DNA of 64,000 bases, from positions 4,526,001-4,590,000 of the forward strand of contig NZ_CP068760.1 in the NCBI RefSeq assembly GCF_016775705.1, in the 5' to 3' direction. Origin of the DNA: Chryseobacterium cucumeris. GTDB lineage: Bacteria; Bacteroidota; Bacteroidia; Flavobacteriales; Weeksellaceae. A program made the translations under genes and the position numbers. Under the pieces are notes generated by a model. It was not told the DNA's origin and did no database searches. It was given only the letters and a program-made list of their open reading frames with translations. Each line of letters starts with the position of its first letter. Within the stretch, counting starts at the first letter, position 1. Of the stretch, positions 42,647 through 51,794 are shown one piece after another.

Positions 42647-44593
42647 TTATCTCTTATGTTTAATTCTGTGTAATTTATATTTTTTATCTCTTTTCTGACG
42701 TAAAACTATTCCAGCCAATGGCGGCAGCTTCACGGTCATTGTTTTGGTGTATCCTCTCCACTCTTCATACTTCTCTTCCAGGATTTCAGGCTCCACTCCG
42801 CTTCCACTGTACTTTTCATCATCCGAATTCAAAACAACCTCCCAGTGGGTGCCAGCAGGAATTCCTATCTTATAATCCAATACGTTGGGTGCCAGGTTTA
42901 AAGCCACCATCAGGACATCATCTTTTCTTTTTCCTTTTCTGAGATATACATATACTGAGTTTTCCAGATCATCTGCTTCCACCCATTCAAAACCATTTCT
43001 ATCAAACTGATTTTCGTAAAAGGCAGTTTCTGATCGGTACAAACGATTCAGTTCTTTCACGATATCCTGCATTCCTTTGTGAACAGGATATTTCAGCAAA
43101 TGCCAGTCGAGGCTTCTTGTAAAATTCCATTCACTGGTCTGCCCGAATTCATCTCCCATAAAAAGCAGCTTGGCTCCGGGATGGGTATACATATAAACAT
43201 ATAAGGTACGGAGATTGGCAAATTTCTGCCATTCATCCCCTTTCATTTTATAAATAAGGCTTGCTTTTCCGTGTACCACTTCATCGTGTGACAAAGGCAT
43301 CATATAATTTTCATTATACATATACATGGAAGCGAAGGTCAGTTTATGATGATGAAATTTACGGTTAATAAAATCTTCCTTGAAATAATCCAGCGTATCA
43401 TGCATCCATCCCATCATCCATTTCATTCCGAATCCTACACCGCCGTCATGAACAGGTTTTGTAAGCATGGGAAAATCTGAACTTTCTTCCGCAATGGTGA
43501 TGATATTATTCCCAAATTCTTTGTAGACAGCTGTATTAAATTCCTGGAGAAAGGCTTTCGCTTCCAGGTTCACATTGGTTCCATATATATTAGGTTCCCA
43601 TTCGCCTTCATTTCTTGAATAATCCAGATGAAGCATTGAAGTCACGGCATCCACACGCAATCCGTCTGCATGATAACGATCCAGCCAGAACATGGCATTT
43701 GAAATCAGAAAGGATTTCACTTCATTTCTTCCGTAATTAAAAATATGCGATTTCCAATCTGGATGAAAACCCTTTCTCGGATCTTCATGCTCATACAGAT
43801 AAGAACCGTCGAATCGGTGAAGTCCATTAGCATCTCCCGGAAAATGGGACGGAACCCAATCCAGAATAACGCCTATGCCATTGTTATGAAGTTCATCAAT
43901 AAGAAACATCAGATCCTGTGGTGAGCCAAAGCGCGAGGTTGCTGCATAAAACCCTGTGATCTGATATCCCCAGCTCGGCTCGTAAGGATACTCCATCACG
44001 GGCATGAATTCTACATGGGTAAATCCCATTTCTTTGATGTAAGGAACGAGCTTTTTCGCAATATCCCTATAGTTTAAAAAACGCTGGGGCTGATCCTCTT
44101 CTCTTACCCAGGAACCTAAATGTAATTCATATACCGATAGCGGAGCTTCCAGCCTGTTTTTTTTCCAGCGGTTATCCATCCACTCCTGATCATTCCATTC
44201 GTACCAGGTGGTGGAAACCAGGGAAGCGGCCTGAATATTCTGTTCCCAACTCAACGCATAAGGATCACTTTTTTCCAGAATTTCGCCTCCTTGCGTTTCA
44301 ACAGCATATTTATATAATGTTCCCCAGGTTAATCCTTCAATAAATCCTTCCCAAATCCCGGATTCATCCCATCGTGGAAACAAAATATGATCTTTATGAT
44401 TCCAGTTGTTAAAATTTCCGATCACGGAAACTTTCTTTGCGTTAGGAGCCCATACGGAAAAATATACGCCTTTTACGCCCTCTTTTTCTGCAGAATGTGC
44501 TCCAAATTTACCATACAGCTTATAGTGCCTACCTTCTTTAAAAAGATACACATCATGATCGGTGAAAAGCGTGTAGGTCTTAACAGAATTCAT
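42647..44593 (-). CDS. glgB: 1,4-alpha-glucan branching enzyme (GH13)
   Basis: This 648-residue enzyme introduces alpha-1,6 branches into glycogen. An N-terminal CBM48 (about residues 20-110, GVYFSVWAPNAKKVSVIGNF) precedes the GH13 barrel. The barrel has the nucleophile Asp in DGLRVDAVTSML, the acid/base Glu in IAEESSDFP and the transition-state Asp in LSHDEVVHGK. It lacks the extra N1 domain of E. coli GlgB, hence the shorter length. ATG 44593 was preferred to a TTG one codon earlier. It is the first gene of the glg operon, behind a TATATTTG box about 110 bp upstream. Confidence 0.96.
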   Translation of the reverse strand: MNSVKTYTLFTDHDVYLFKEGRHYKLYGKFGAHSAEKEGVKGVYFSVWAPNAKKVSVIGNFNNWNHKDHILFPRWDESGIWEGFIEGLTWGTLYKYAVETQGGEILEKSDPYALSWEQNIQAASLVSTTWYEWNDQEWMDNRWKKNRLEAPLSVYELHLGSWVREEDQPQRFLNYRDIAKKLVPYIKEMGFTHVEFMPVMEYPYEPSWGYQITGFYAATSRFGSPQDLMFLIDELHNNGIGVILDWVPSHFPGDANGLHRFDGSYLYEHEDPRKGFHPDWKSHIFNYGRNEVKSFLISNAMFWLDRYHADGLRVDAVTSMLHLDYSRNEGEWEPNIYGTNVNLEAKAFLQEFNTAVYKEFGNNIITIAEESSDFPMLTKPVHDGGVGFGMKWMMGWMHDTLDYFKEDFINRKFHHHKLTFASMYMYNENYMMPLSHDEVVHGKASLIYKMKGDEWQKFANLRTLYVYMYTHPGAKLLFMGDEFGQTSEWNFTRSLDWHLLKYPVHKGMQDIVKELNRLYRSETAFYENQFDRNGFEWVEADDLENSVYVYLRKGKRKDDVLMVALNLAPNVLDYKIGIPAGTHWEVVLNSDDEKYSGSGVEPEILEEKYEEWRGYTKTMTVKLPPLAGIVLRQKRDKKYKLHRIKHKR

Positions 44594-44703
44594 CAAGATC
44601 AGTTTATATTTATATTTTCCCTGAAACTACGAAAAATACTGACAATAGCGATGAATTATTCATCAAATAATTATCAAGATCATTTCATGTTTTGTCTATC
44701 TAT

Positions 44704-44711
44704 CAAATATA
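44704..44711 (-). promoter_or_regulatory. Possible -7 box of the glg operon
   Basis: TATATTTG on the minus strand, about 110 bp before glgB. The long leader and the AT-rich setting make this uncertain. Confidence 0.35.
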
Positions 44712-44792
44712 TCATTTTTTAACTCACATTTTTTATGATTTCAAAACAATCTTTTTTATAAATTTAACATCAATATTTTATTAAACACAACG

Positions 44793-45914
44793 ATGAGGTT
44801 TGAACTTTATACAGCAGAAAAAGACGACAGACCGGTATTTATTACCGGAAATTTCAATAGCTGGAATCCCAAAGATTATAATTTCCAGCTTAAACAAATT
44901 GATCCTTCCGGTTATTTTATAGAAATCGAAAATCAACTTCTTCCTGATGATATTGAATACAAATTCACAAAAGGAGGCTGGGAAAACGTAGAACTGGATC
45001 AATATGGAAATATCACTCCCAACCGGAAAGCGAAAAAATCTGCTGGTAAAACGTCCGACTCTGTAGACAAATGGAGACTGAACTGGGGACCGTTCAAAGA
45101 AGAATATTATCCTATAGCAGAAGTTATTTCCGAAAATTTTTACATTCCGCAACTTGACCGTTACCGCAAGGTTTGGGCACTGCTTCCTTATGATTATCAT
45201 ACAACGGATAAACAATATCCAGTTTTATACCTTCAGGACGCACAAAATCTTTTCAATGAAGGAAGCGGTTTCGGGAATTGGGAAATCGACAAAAAATTAT
45301 CCATCCTTGCTGAATACGGGCGCGGCGATCTTATCATCATTGCGATAGAACATGGCAGCGAGGAAAGAATCAAAGAATATATTTTTGATAATGATCATGT
45401 AGCCAACGGTTCTGAAGGAAAAAAGTACATCCGTTTTATTGCAGATACTTTAAAGCCTTTTGTGGACGAAAATTACAGAACCAAAAAAGACCGTGACAAT
45501 ACCGGAATCGGAGGCAGTTCATTGGGAGCATTGATCAGTATATACAGCGGATTTCTTTATCCTGAAGTGTACTCCAAACTACTGATATTCTCACCTTCTC
45601 TATGGGTAGAACCCAATAACAACTTTCCGATGATGAATTTCCGGGTTCCGTTTAAAACGAAGATCTATCTCTACGGCGGCGGCCAGGAAGGTTCTAAAAT
45701 GGTCAAAAGAATTCATATTTTTGAAGAATATCTGAAAAGATGGGAAGAGAAAAAGCTTTTTGATTTTGAATTCAAAACCAATATCAATCCTGAAGGCACC
45801 CACAATGAGTTTTACTGGTCTCAGGAGTTCCCAAGGGCTATAGAATGGCTGTTCTATGACAACACAGAAAATCCTGTAGAAGTAAAACCACAACAAAAAA
45901 GCATCAGAAACTAA
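44793..45914 (+). CDS. Esterase with an N-terminal glycogen-binding (CBM48) domain
   Basis: This 373-residue cytoplasmic protein has a CBM48/AMPK-type module at residues 1-70 (VFITGNFNSWNPKDYNF). An alpha/beta-hydrolase domain of the enterochelin-esterase type (COG2819-like) follows, with the nucleophile S243 in GGSSLG. The region PVLYLQDAQNLFNE matches the family. It is divergent from the glgB operon, so the CBM48 fits binding to glycogen. The acyl or other ester substrate is unknown. It may head the long plus-strand run to 54514. The CBM48-esterase pairing beside glg genes makes a glycogen-modifying role plausible but unproven. Confidence 0.8.
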   Translation: MRFELYTAEKDDRPVFITGNFNSWNPKDYNFQLKQIDPSGYFIEIENQLLPDDIEYKFTKGGWENVELDQYGNITPNRKAKKSAGKTSDSVDKWRLNWGPFKEEYYPIAEVISENFYIPQLDRYRKVWALLPYDYHTTDKQYPVLYLQDAQNLFNEGSGFGNWEIDKKLSILAEYGRGDLIIIAIEHGSEERIKEYIFDNDHVANGSEGKKYIRFIADTLKPFVDENYRTKKDRDNTGIGGSSLGALISIYSGFLYPEVYSKLLIFSPSLWVEPNNNFPMMNFRVPFKTKIYLYGGGQEGSKMVKRIHIFEEYLKRWEEKKLFDFEFKTNINPEGTHNEFYWSQEFPRAIEWLFYDNTENPVEVKPQQKSIRN

Positions 45915-46022
45915 ATGCATAAAAACTGCTGCAGAAAATGTAAGCCGGACAGGGACAAAATGAAGGCGGCACTCTTTATGAATTTAGAAATTATAACATC
46001 TATTTATGAAACTAATCAATAA
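45915..46022 (+). CDS. Possible small ORF with a CC-x-x-C start
   Basis: A 35-codon frame begins immediately after the upstream stop (TAA-ATG) and starts MHKNCCRKCKPDRDK. It overlaps the next gene's start by 17 bp. The Cys-rich opening is the only suggestive feature; it may be chance. Confidence 0.15.
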   Translation: MHKNCCRKCKPDRDKMKAALFMNLEIITSIYETNQ

Positions 46023-47421
46023 AAAAAACAAAAATTACACTCAGGTTTTCCAACTGTTTACGGAGGAAGAATGGACGAAAACCAGTAAAAATTTCAACAA
46101 AAACATTTCCAATTTTTTCACCGGAAAGAAATATGAAGTTTTTGTCAATGCTCATGAAGAAGGAATTACGTATTTCATTGGATTAGGAAAATCCGCCTTA
46201 CAAAATTTCGAGATCCAGCAGGTGGCGGCTAAATTTTCACAGACACAGAAAGAAAAACTGCTGGCCGTACCTACATTAGCCCTTGCTGACTTCCTGAATG
46301 AAAAGCAGTTCGAGGAGTTTGTAAAAGGACTTTTAACAGGAACTTACAACTACCCTTTTGATAAAAAACACGCTTTCTGGAATACGAAATTTGAATTGCA
46401 CTTTGAAAATTTAAGCCAGAAAAAATTAGATCATATCAGCCAGAAAGCAGAAGCATTGGTTAACGGGCAAACTGCCTGCCAGGACTGGCTTAACAAACCA
46501 GCCAATCTTAAAAAACCGGATATCTTAAGCGCATACCTTAAAAATCTGGCTAAAAAATATGACTTAAAATACACTGCTTTTAACAGAAAGAAATGTGAAG
46601 AACTTGGATTAGGCGCTTATCTTTCTGTGAATCAAGGAAGTGCTTACGATGCCGCTTTCACTATTTTAGAATATAAAACGACAGCAAAAAACGCCAAGAC
46701 TTTCGGTCTGGTAGGAAAATGTATTCTCTTTGACACCGGAGGAATATCAATAAAAAGCTCTGCCAATCTGCATTATATGAAATCTGACATGGGCGGAGCA
46801 ACGGCTGTTTTGGGAACGTTAATCTATGCCGCTGAAATGCAGCTTCCGGTAAACATTGTTGCTGTTCTTCCTATTACTGATAATGCTGTTTCAGAAAAGG
46901 CTCTGCTTCCAAGTGATGTGATCACAGCCTATAACGGAAAAACGATTGAAGTACTTGATACTGATGCAGAAGGCAGATTAATTCTTGCAGATGGTTTGTC
47001 TTATCTTTCTAAAAACTACAAAACTGATTTCCTTATTGACCTGGCTACCTTAACGGGAAGCTCAGTGAGAATGTTCGGAGATACCTGTGCTGCTATGTTC
47101 TCCAATAACGAGGAACTGAAAAACAACTTAATCAAAACCGGTGACCAGACCAATCAGAGGGTCTGGAATCTTCCTTTATGGGATGTTTGGAAAGATGATA
47201 TCCAGTCTGATGTGGCCGATATGAAAAACATCTCTCTAAAGCCTGTGGGAGACTGTATTATTGCTGCAAAATTTTTAGAGCAATTCATTGAGAACCATCC
47301 TAAATGGGCGCACTTAGACATTGCAGGAGTAGCCTTTGGAAGTGTGGGCTATGCAAAAGAAAAAGCAGCAACAGGTTTTGGTGTTCAGCTCCTGGTGAAT
47401 TTAATTGAAAATTATCACTAA
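46006..47421 (+). CDS. M17 leucyl aminopeptidase family protein
   Basis: This 471-residue metalloprotease removes N-terminal residues from peptides in the cytoplasm. The two-metal site segments are CILFDTGGISIKSS (about residues 239-252) and DTDAEGRLILADG (318-330). The latter differs from the classic NTDAEGRL only in its first residue. TGSSVRMFGDTCAAMF and DIAGVAFG follow in the expected order. The smaller N-terminal domain is typical of bacterial PepA-like enzymes. It lies between the CBM48 esterase and the ATP-grasp cluster on the same strand. Trimming peptide-like products of that cluster is an inference. Confidence 0.92.
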   Translation: MKLINKKNKNYTQVFQLFTEEEWTKTSKNFNKNISNFFTGKKYEVFVNAHEEGITYFIGLGKSALQNFEIQQVAAKFSQTQKEKLLAVPTLALADFLNEKQFEEFVKGLLTGTYNYPFDKKHAFWNTKFELHFENLSQKKLDHISQKAEALVNGQTACQDWLNKPANLKKPDILSAYLKNLAKKYDLKYTAFNRKKCEELGLGAYLSVNQGSAYDAAFTILEYKTTAKNAKTFGLVGKCILFDTGGISIKSSANLHYMKSDMGGATAVLGTLIYAAEMQLPVNIVAVLPITDNAVSEKALLPSDVITAYNGKTIEVLDTDAEGRLILADGLSYLSKNYKTDFLIDLATLTGSSVRMFGDTCAAMFSNNEELKNNLIKTGDQTNQRVWNLPLWDVWKDDIQSDVADMKNISLKPVGDCIIAAKFLEQFIENHPKWAHLDIAGVAFGSVGYAKEKAATGFGVQLLVNLIENYH

Positions 47422-47426
47422 AAATT

Positions 47427-47445
47427 AGTTTTTTACAAAAAAACT
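47427..47445 (+). terminator. Weak A/T hairpin after the M17 gene
   Basis: AGTTTTTT and AAAAAACT pair perfectly around ACA, 5 bp after the stop codon. It is weak in stability and may not end transcription. Confidence 0.4.
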
Positions 47446-47460
47446 CTGTATAATTGATTA

Positions 47461-47542
47461 GTGGATTTTCAAAAACGCACAATATTTTATTTTTTGATAT
47501 TAATAAAATAATATATAAATGCTTTTATTTTTGAAAATTCAC
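47461..47542. promoter_or_regulatory. 82-bp imperfect palindrome around the ligase-cluster promoter
   Basis: GTGGATTTTCAAAAA (47461-47475) and TTTTTGAAAATTCAC (47528-47542) match inverted at 13 of 15 positions. The right arm overlaps a TATTTTTG -7 box at 47526-47533, 29 bp before the ATP-grasp gene start. An operator for a dimeric or looping regulator is possible. Confidence 0.5.
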
Positions 47543-47562
47543 TAAATCTTAAAAAACATTAT

Positions 47563-48777
47563 ATGGAGAAGAAAACTATTGTGTGTATTTCGTGCTATTA
47601 CAAAGGCTACGATTTTATGGACGAAATGAAGAAGCTCGGCAATAAAATCATCCTTGTAACCTCCGAAAACCTCAAAGAAAAAAACTGGCCCTGGCACGCG
47701 ATTGATGAAACATTCTATATGCCCGAGCTCAAGCCTTCCGTATGGAATCTGGAACATTTAATTCAGGGATTTTCCCACCTGATGAAGACCAGAAAAGTAG
47801 ATGCTGTGGTGGCTTTGGATGATTATGATGTTGAAAAAGCAGCGTTAATCAGAGAAACATTCCGTATTCCCGGTATGGGACAGACAACCCACCGGTATTT
47901 CAGAGATAAACTTGCCATGAGGCAAAAAGCAAAGGATTCCGGGATCAGCGTTCCTGAATTCACCGCTGTGTTCAATGATAACGAAGTGGATGAATTTACA
48001 GACCGCGTTCCTGCTCCATGGGTATTGAAACCAAGGTCTGAAGCATCCGCATCGGGCATTAAGAAAATAACCTCCAAAGAACAGCTTCTTGAAGCCCTGG
48101 AAATACTGGGAGAAGAACGTCATCTTTTTTTACTGGAAAGTTTTAAACCCGGAGATGTTTACCATGTGGACAGTCTTACTTTTAACAAAAAAACAATATT
48201 CACTTCTGCCTCAAAATATCTTGCTCCTCCCATGCAGGTTTCTCACGAAGGCGGGGTTTTCAGATCCAAAACATTAGGAAGGTATTCCGAAGAGTTTAAG
48301 GCACTGGAAGATATAAATGCCAGAGTTCTTTCCAACTTCGGACTTGTCAACGGAGCCACCCATACAGAATTTATCCGTGGAAAAGAAGACGGAAAATGGT
48401 ACTTCCTTGAAACCTCATCCAGGGTTGGCGGCGCTCATATTCCGGATCTGGTTGAAGCATCAAGCGGCATCAATATCTGGAGAGAATGGGCTAAAATTGA
48501 AGATGCTCTTCTGAGAGGTCATGATTACAGCGTTTCTCTGCCTACAGGCTATTATTCAGGCCTGATTGTAGCTCTGATTAAAGATAAAGAACCGAATTAC
48601 AGCAGTTTTGAATGCGAAGAAGTTGTCAAATTTCTTCCGATAGACTATCATGTCGGAATTGTCTATAAATCCGGAGACGCCTCTGTTGTACAGGACAGGC
48701 TGGATTCTGCTGCTGAAATGATTCATGCGGATATGCTGAACATTCTGCCTCCGAAAGGTAATAAATTGAGTTCTTAA
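47563..48777 (+). CDS. ATP-grasp ligase (amino acid ligase-like)
   Basis: This 404-residue enzyme has a preATP-grasp domain (about residues 1-115), then the ATP-grasp fold. RDKLAMRQKAKDSGISVPEF is the entry motif. PWVLKPRSEASASG carries the ATP-binding lysine K156. FLETSSRVGGAHIPDL (about 275-290) corresponds to the metal/ATP-binding Glu-x-x-x-R loop, where the usual EiNpR is ETSSR. The layout is close to carnosine-synthase- and BL00235-type amino acid ligases that form amide bonds via an acyl-phosphate. It begins the ligase cluster and is followed by an esterase gene. Substrates unknown. Confidence 0.85.
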   Translation: MEKKTIVCISCYYKGYDFMDEMKKLGNKIILVTSENLKEKNWPWHAIDETFYMPELKPSVWNLEHLIQGFSHLMKTRKVDAVVALDDYDVEKAALIRETFRIPGMGQTTHRYFRDKLAMRQKAKDSGISVPEFTAVFNDNEVDEFTDRVPAPWVLKPRSEASASGIKKITSKEQLLEALEILGEERHLFLLESFKPGDVYHVDSLTFNKKTIFTSASKYLAPPMQVSHEGGVFRSKTLGRYSEEFKALEDINARVLSNFGLVNGATHTEFIRGKEDGKWYFLETSSRVGGAHIPDLVEASSGINIWREWAKIEDALLRGHDYSVSLPTGYYSGLIVALIKDKEPNYSSFECEEVVKFLPIDYHVGIVYKSGDASVVQDRLDSAAEMIHADMLNILPPKGNKLSS

Positions 48778-48779
48778 CA

Positions 48780-48872
48780 ATGAAACTTGACATTGATATT
48801 CAAAATGTTATCGAATTCATAATATACAATCTGCTCCAAGATTCTCTGCTAAAATGTAATTTAGAAAGATAA
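48780..48872 (+). CDS. Possible 30-codon ORF between ligase and esterase genes
   Basis: The frame starts 2 bp after the ATP-grasp stop and fills the 110-bp gap. It reads MKLDIDIQNVIEFIIYNLLQ and ends in a short charged tail. No recognisable motif; could be chance. Confidence 0.15.
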   Translation: MKLDIDIQNVIEFIIYNLLQDSLLKCNLER

Positions 48873-48887
48873 AACCAAACAAGGAAA

Positions 48888-49601
48888 ATGCCTCACATAG
48901 AACATACAGAGTATTATTCAAATATATTGGGAACAAGTCTCAAAGTAGAAGTGACCGGGCATTACGGCCATCCTATCATTATGTTCCCAACTTCCCAGGG
49001 ACAATATACCCAGAATCATGATTTTCATCTTAACGGAAGTATCAACTGGTTTATAGAACAGGGAAAGGTAAAGCTTTACAATGTACAGACCATCGACAGC
49101 TGGAGTTTTTATGATGAAAAAATCTCGCCTCAGCAAAGAATAAGGAATTATGAACGGTATGTACAGTTCCTGGTCCAGGAATTCGTGCCTTATATCCAAA
49201 AGCTTCATAAAACACATCGTGTAGCAGTGGCCGGAGCCAGTTTCGGAGGCTATCATGCCGCTAATTTTGCTTTCAGATTTCCGGATTTGGTTTCTCATCT
49301 GTTTTGCCTTTCCGGCGCCTTCAGTATAAGGAATTTTATGGATGGCTACACTGATGATCTGGTATACTTCAACTGTCCAAGAGAGTTTGTACGGAATGAT
49401 GAAGCCTGGAAGTACAAACATATGCATATTGTACTGAGCACTTCTGATCAGGATATCTGCAAGGATAAAAATGTTGAAATGGCTGAAATCCTCAGGATAA
49501 AAGGCATAGATTTCTGGTACGATGAAAGAAAATGGATAGGCCACGACTGGCCGCTATGGAGAATGGTCTTCCCTACCTTCATAGGAGCATTTTTCTCTTA
49601 A
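48888..49601 (+). CDS. Alpha/beta-hydrolase esterase of the COG4947 type
   Basis: This 237-residue protein has the serine nucleophile S118 in GASFGGYHAANF, and an oxyanion-side stretch IIMFPTSQGQYTQNHDF near the N-terminus. An Asp near LSTSDQDICKD and a His in ERKWIGHDWPLW complete a likely triad. It resembles the uncharacterised esterase family COG4947. It lies between two ATP-grasp genes, so it could hydrolyse an ester or thioester intermediate, or a peptide-like product, of the pathway. No signal peptide, so it is cytoplasmic. Confidence 0.8.
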   Translation: MPHIEHTEYYSNILGTSLKVEVTGHYGHPIIMFPTSQGQYTQNHDFHLNGSINWFIEQGKVKLYNVQTIDSWSFYDEKISPQQRIRNYERYVQFLVQEFVPYIQKLHKTHRVAVAGASFGGYHAANFAFRFPDLVSHLFCLSGAFSIRNFMDGYTDDLVYFNCPREFVRNDEAWKYKHMHIVLSTSDQDICKDKNVEMAEILRIKGIDFWYDERKWIGHDWPLWRMVFPTFIGAFFS

Positions 49602-49653
49602 AACAATGAAAAGACAAATAGAAAAAAATATACCCACCTTAAAAACAAAAATT

Positions 49654-50607
49654 ATGACAAAAAAAGTAGGAATTCTTTTCGGTATGGAAGACACGTTTCC
49701 CTGGGCATTTATAGACAAAGTAAATGAAATGGGAGGTGGAGATATCATCGCTGAACCCGTTACTATTGACAAACTTGAACAGGGCGCAGATTATGGTTAT
49801 GCAGTGATCATCGACAGAATTTCACAGGATGTTCCCTTTTACAGAGCTTATTTAAAAAATGCTGCCCTTAACGGCACTTATGTCATCAACAATCCATTCT
49901 GGTGGAGTGCTGATGAGAAGTTTTTCAACAATGCCCTGATGTCCAAACTGGGAATTCCGCTTCCTAAAACGGTTTTACTTCCATCACACGAAAGACCGGA
50001 CAATACTTCAGAAACTTCCTTCAGGAACCTGAAATTTCCTCATGACTGGGAATATATCTTCAATTATGTAGGGTTTCCTGCCTATATGAAGCCTCATGAT
50101 GGCGGCGGCTGGAAAAATGTGTACAGGGTAGAAAACCCGGATGATCTTTGGAACAAACTGGGAGAAACCGAGCAGCTGGTGATGATGGTACAGGAAGAAA
50201 TTATCTTTGACGATTATTACAGAGTGTACTGTCTGGGCCAAAAATATGTCCACATTATGCCTTATGAGCCAAGAAATGCACCTCACTTGAGATACGCCAC
50301 CACGCATCAGACCCAAGGTGAAGAACTTGAAAAATTACTGAAGACTATTCATGATTATACGATTAAAATGAATCAAGCTTTAGGATACGATTTCAACACC
50401 GTGGAATTTGCTGTAAGAGACGGTATTCCTTATGCGATTGATTTCTGCAACCCGGCTCCTGATGCAGACCGCAATTCTGTAGGAGAAGAAAACTTTGCAT
50501 GGATCATAGAACATGCTGCCAAACTGGCTATTGAAAAAGCTAAAGAATATGTTCCGGGGAAACCTAACATTGCCTGGGGAACATTCGTGAAGGATTCCAT
50601 TAAATAA
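49654..50607 (+). CDS. RimK-like ATP-grasp ligase
   Basis: This protein of 317 residues (from the ATG at 49654) has the ATP-grasp order of RimK/glutathione-synthetase-like enzymes. NNPFWWSADEKFFNNALMSK is the start of the ATP-binding part. FPAYMKPHDGGGWKNVYRV contains the lysine and the glycine-rich loop. NTVEFAVRDGIPYAIDFCNP holds the metal-binding Glu and Asp-Asn pair (DFCNP). The start at 49654 has an A-rich leader typical of the species; an upstream ATG at 49606 would add 16 residues. It is second of the ligases in the cluster. Substrates unknown. Confidence 0.83.
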   Translation: MTKKVGILFGMEDTFPWAFIDKVNEMGGGDIIAEPVTIDKLEQGADYGYAVIIDRISQDVPFYRAYLKNAALNGTYVINNPFWWSADEKFFNNALMSKLGIPLPKTVLLPSHERPDNTSETSFRNLKFPHDWEYIFNYVGFPAYMKPHDGGGWKNVYRVENPDDLWNKLGETEQLVMMVQEEIIFDDYYRVYCLGQKYVHIMPYEPRNAPHLRYATTHQTQGEELEKLLKTIHDYTIKMNQALGYDFNTVEFAVRDGIPYAIDFCNPAPDADRNSVGEENFAWIIEHAAKLAIEKAKEYVPGKPNIAWGTFVKDSIK

Positions 50608-50639
50608 CATTGAAAAAGAAATTAAAAAACACAAAATAA

Positions 50640-51761
50640 ATGCATCATCAGTTTACTATTGGGATTGAAGAAGAATATCAGATCATCGATGTGGAAAGCA
50701 GAGATCTGGTTTCTCACGTTTCAAAAATCATTGAAGGCGGCAAAGCGGTTTTAAGTGAAAACTTAAAGCACGAAATGCACGAATCCATGATTGAAATGGA
50801 AACGGGAATCTGCCAGAATATTCAGGAAGCCAGAGCTGAATTAACGAATTTAAGGCGCCATCTTATCAATATCGCCCATGAACAGGGACTTCGTGTTTCC
50901 GGAGGTGGCACTCACCCATTCTCTCACTGGTCTGAAAACAATATCACTCAGGGAGAAAGATACATTAAAATCGTAGATGATATGGGAGATGTGGCCCGTG
51001 AAAATCTTATTTTCGGACTGCATGTTCATATTGGAATTCCTAATCGTGAAGAAGGCGTAAGAATTCAGAATGTGATGAGATATTTCCTTCCTCACGTATA
51101 CGCCCTTTCTACCAATTCACCTTTCTGGATTGGAAGATATACAGGTTTTAAATCGTACAGACAGGAAATTTTCGTCAAATTCCCAAGAACCGGTATTCCG
51201 AGTTATTTCAACTCTCTGGCAGAGTTCGACAGCTATGTGGATCTTCTGGTAAAAACAGGAACCATCGACAATGCCAAGAAAATCTGGTGGGATTTACGGG
51301 TACATCCGTTTTATCCAACTATCGAATTCAGAATCTGTGACATGCCGTTAAGAATTGACGAAACCGTTTGTCTTGCGGCCATAATGCAGAGTCTTGTTGC
51401 CAAAATATATAAACTGCACCAGCAAAATCTCAGCTTCAGAAGCTATAGAAGATTACTGCTGAACGAAAATAAATGGCGTGCCTCCAAAAGTGGTATCGAA
51501 GCCCATCTCATCGATTTTGGGAAAGAAGAATCCGTTCCTTATCCTCATTTATTGAAAGAGCTTTTAGAGTTTATTGATGATGTGGTAGATGATCTGGGAT
51601 GCCGCCAGGAAGTGGAATATGCCTGGAAAATCCTTGAAAACGGAACCGGTGCAGACCGGCAGCTTCAGATCTTCAAGGAAACAGGTGATCTGACGAAAGT
51701 GGTTGATTATATGATCTCTGAAACGGAGTATGGCATAACCCATGGTGAACCTGCTTCATAA
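50640..51761 (+). CDS. Carboxylate-amine ligase (GCS2/YbdK family)
   Basis: This 373-residue enzyme is of the GCS2 family (COG2170), which joins an amino acid carboxyl to an amine via ATP; E. coli YbdK has weak gamma-glutamyl-cysteine ligase activity. The N-terminus FTIGIEEEYQIIDVESRDL is the diagnostic metal-binding segment. GGGTHPFSHW and FGLHVHIGIPNREEG are further family motifs. Length is normal. It is encoded 33 bp after the RimK-like gene and 34 bp before the glutamine amidotransferase-like gene, so it very likely acts in the same pathway. Confidence 0.88.
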   Translation: MHHQFTIGIEEEYQIIDVESRDLVSHVSKIIEGGKAVLSENLKHEMHESMIEMETGICQNIQEARAELTNLRRHLINIAHEQGLRVSGGGTHPFSHWSENNITQGERYIKIVDDMGDVARENLIFGLHVHIGIPNREEGVRIQNVMRYFLPHVYALSTNSPFWIGRYTGFKSYRQEIFVKFPRTGIPSYFNSLAEFDSYVDLLVKTGTIDNAKKIWWDLRVHPFYPTIEFRICDMPLRIDETVCLAAIMQSLVAKIYKLHQQNLSFRSYRRLLLNENKWRASKSGIEAHLIDFGKEESVPYPHLLKELLEFIDDVVDDLGCRQEVEYAWKILENGTGADRQLQIFKETGDLTKVVDYMISETEYGITHGEPAS

Positions 51762-51794
51762 TTTTTTTGGTAACTTTACAAAAAATATGATGTA

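Noticed and set aside
48918..49544. 208-codon open frame on the minus strand inside the esterase gene
   Set aside because: Overlaps a clear alpha/beta-hydrolase on the opposite strand and has no recognisable motif.
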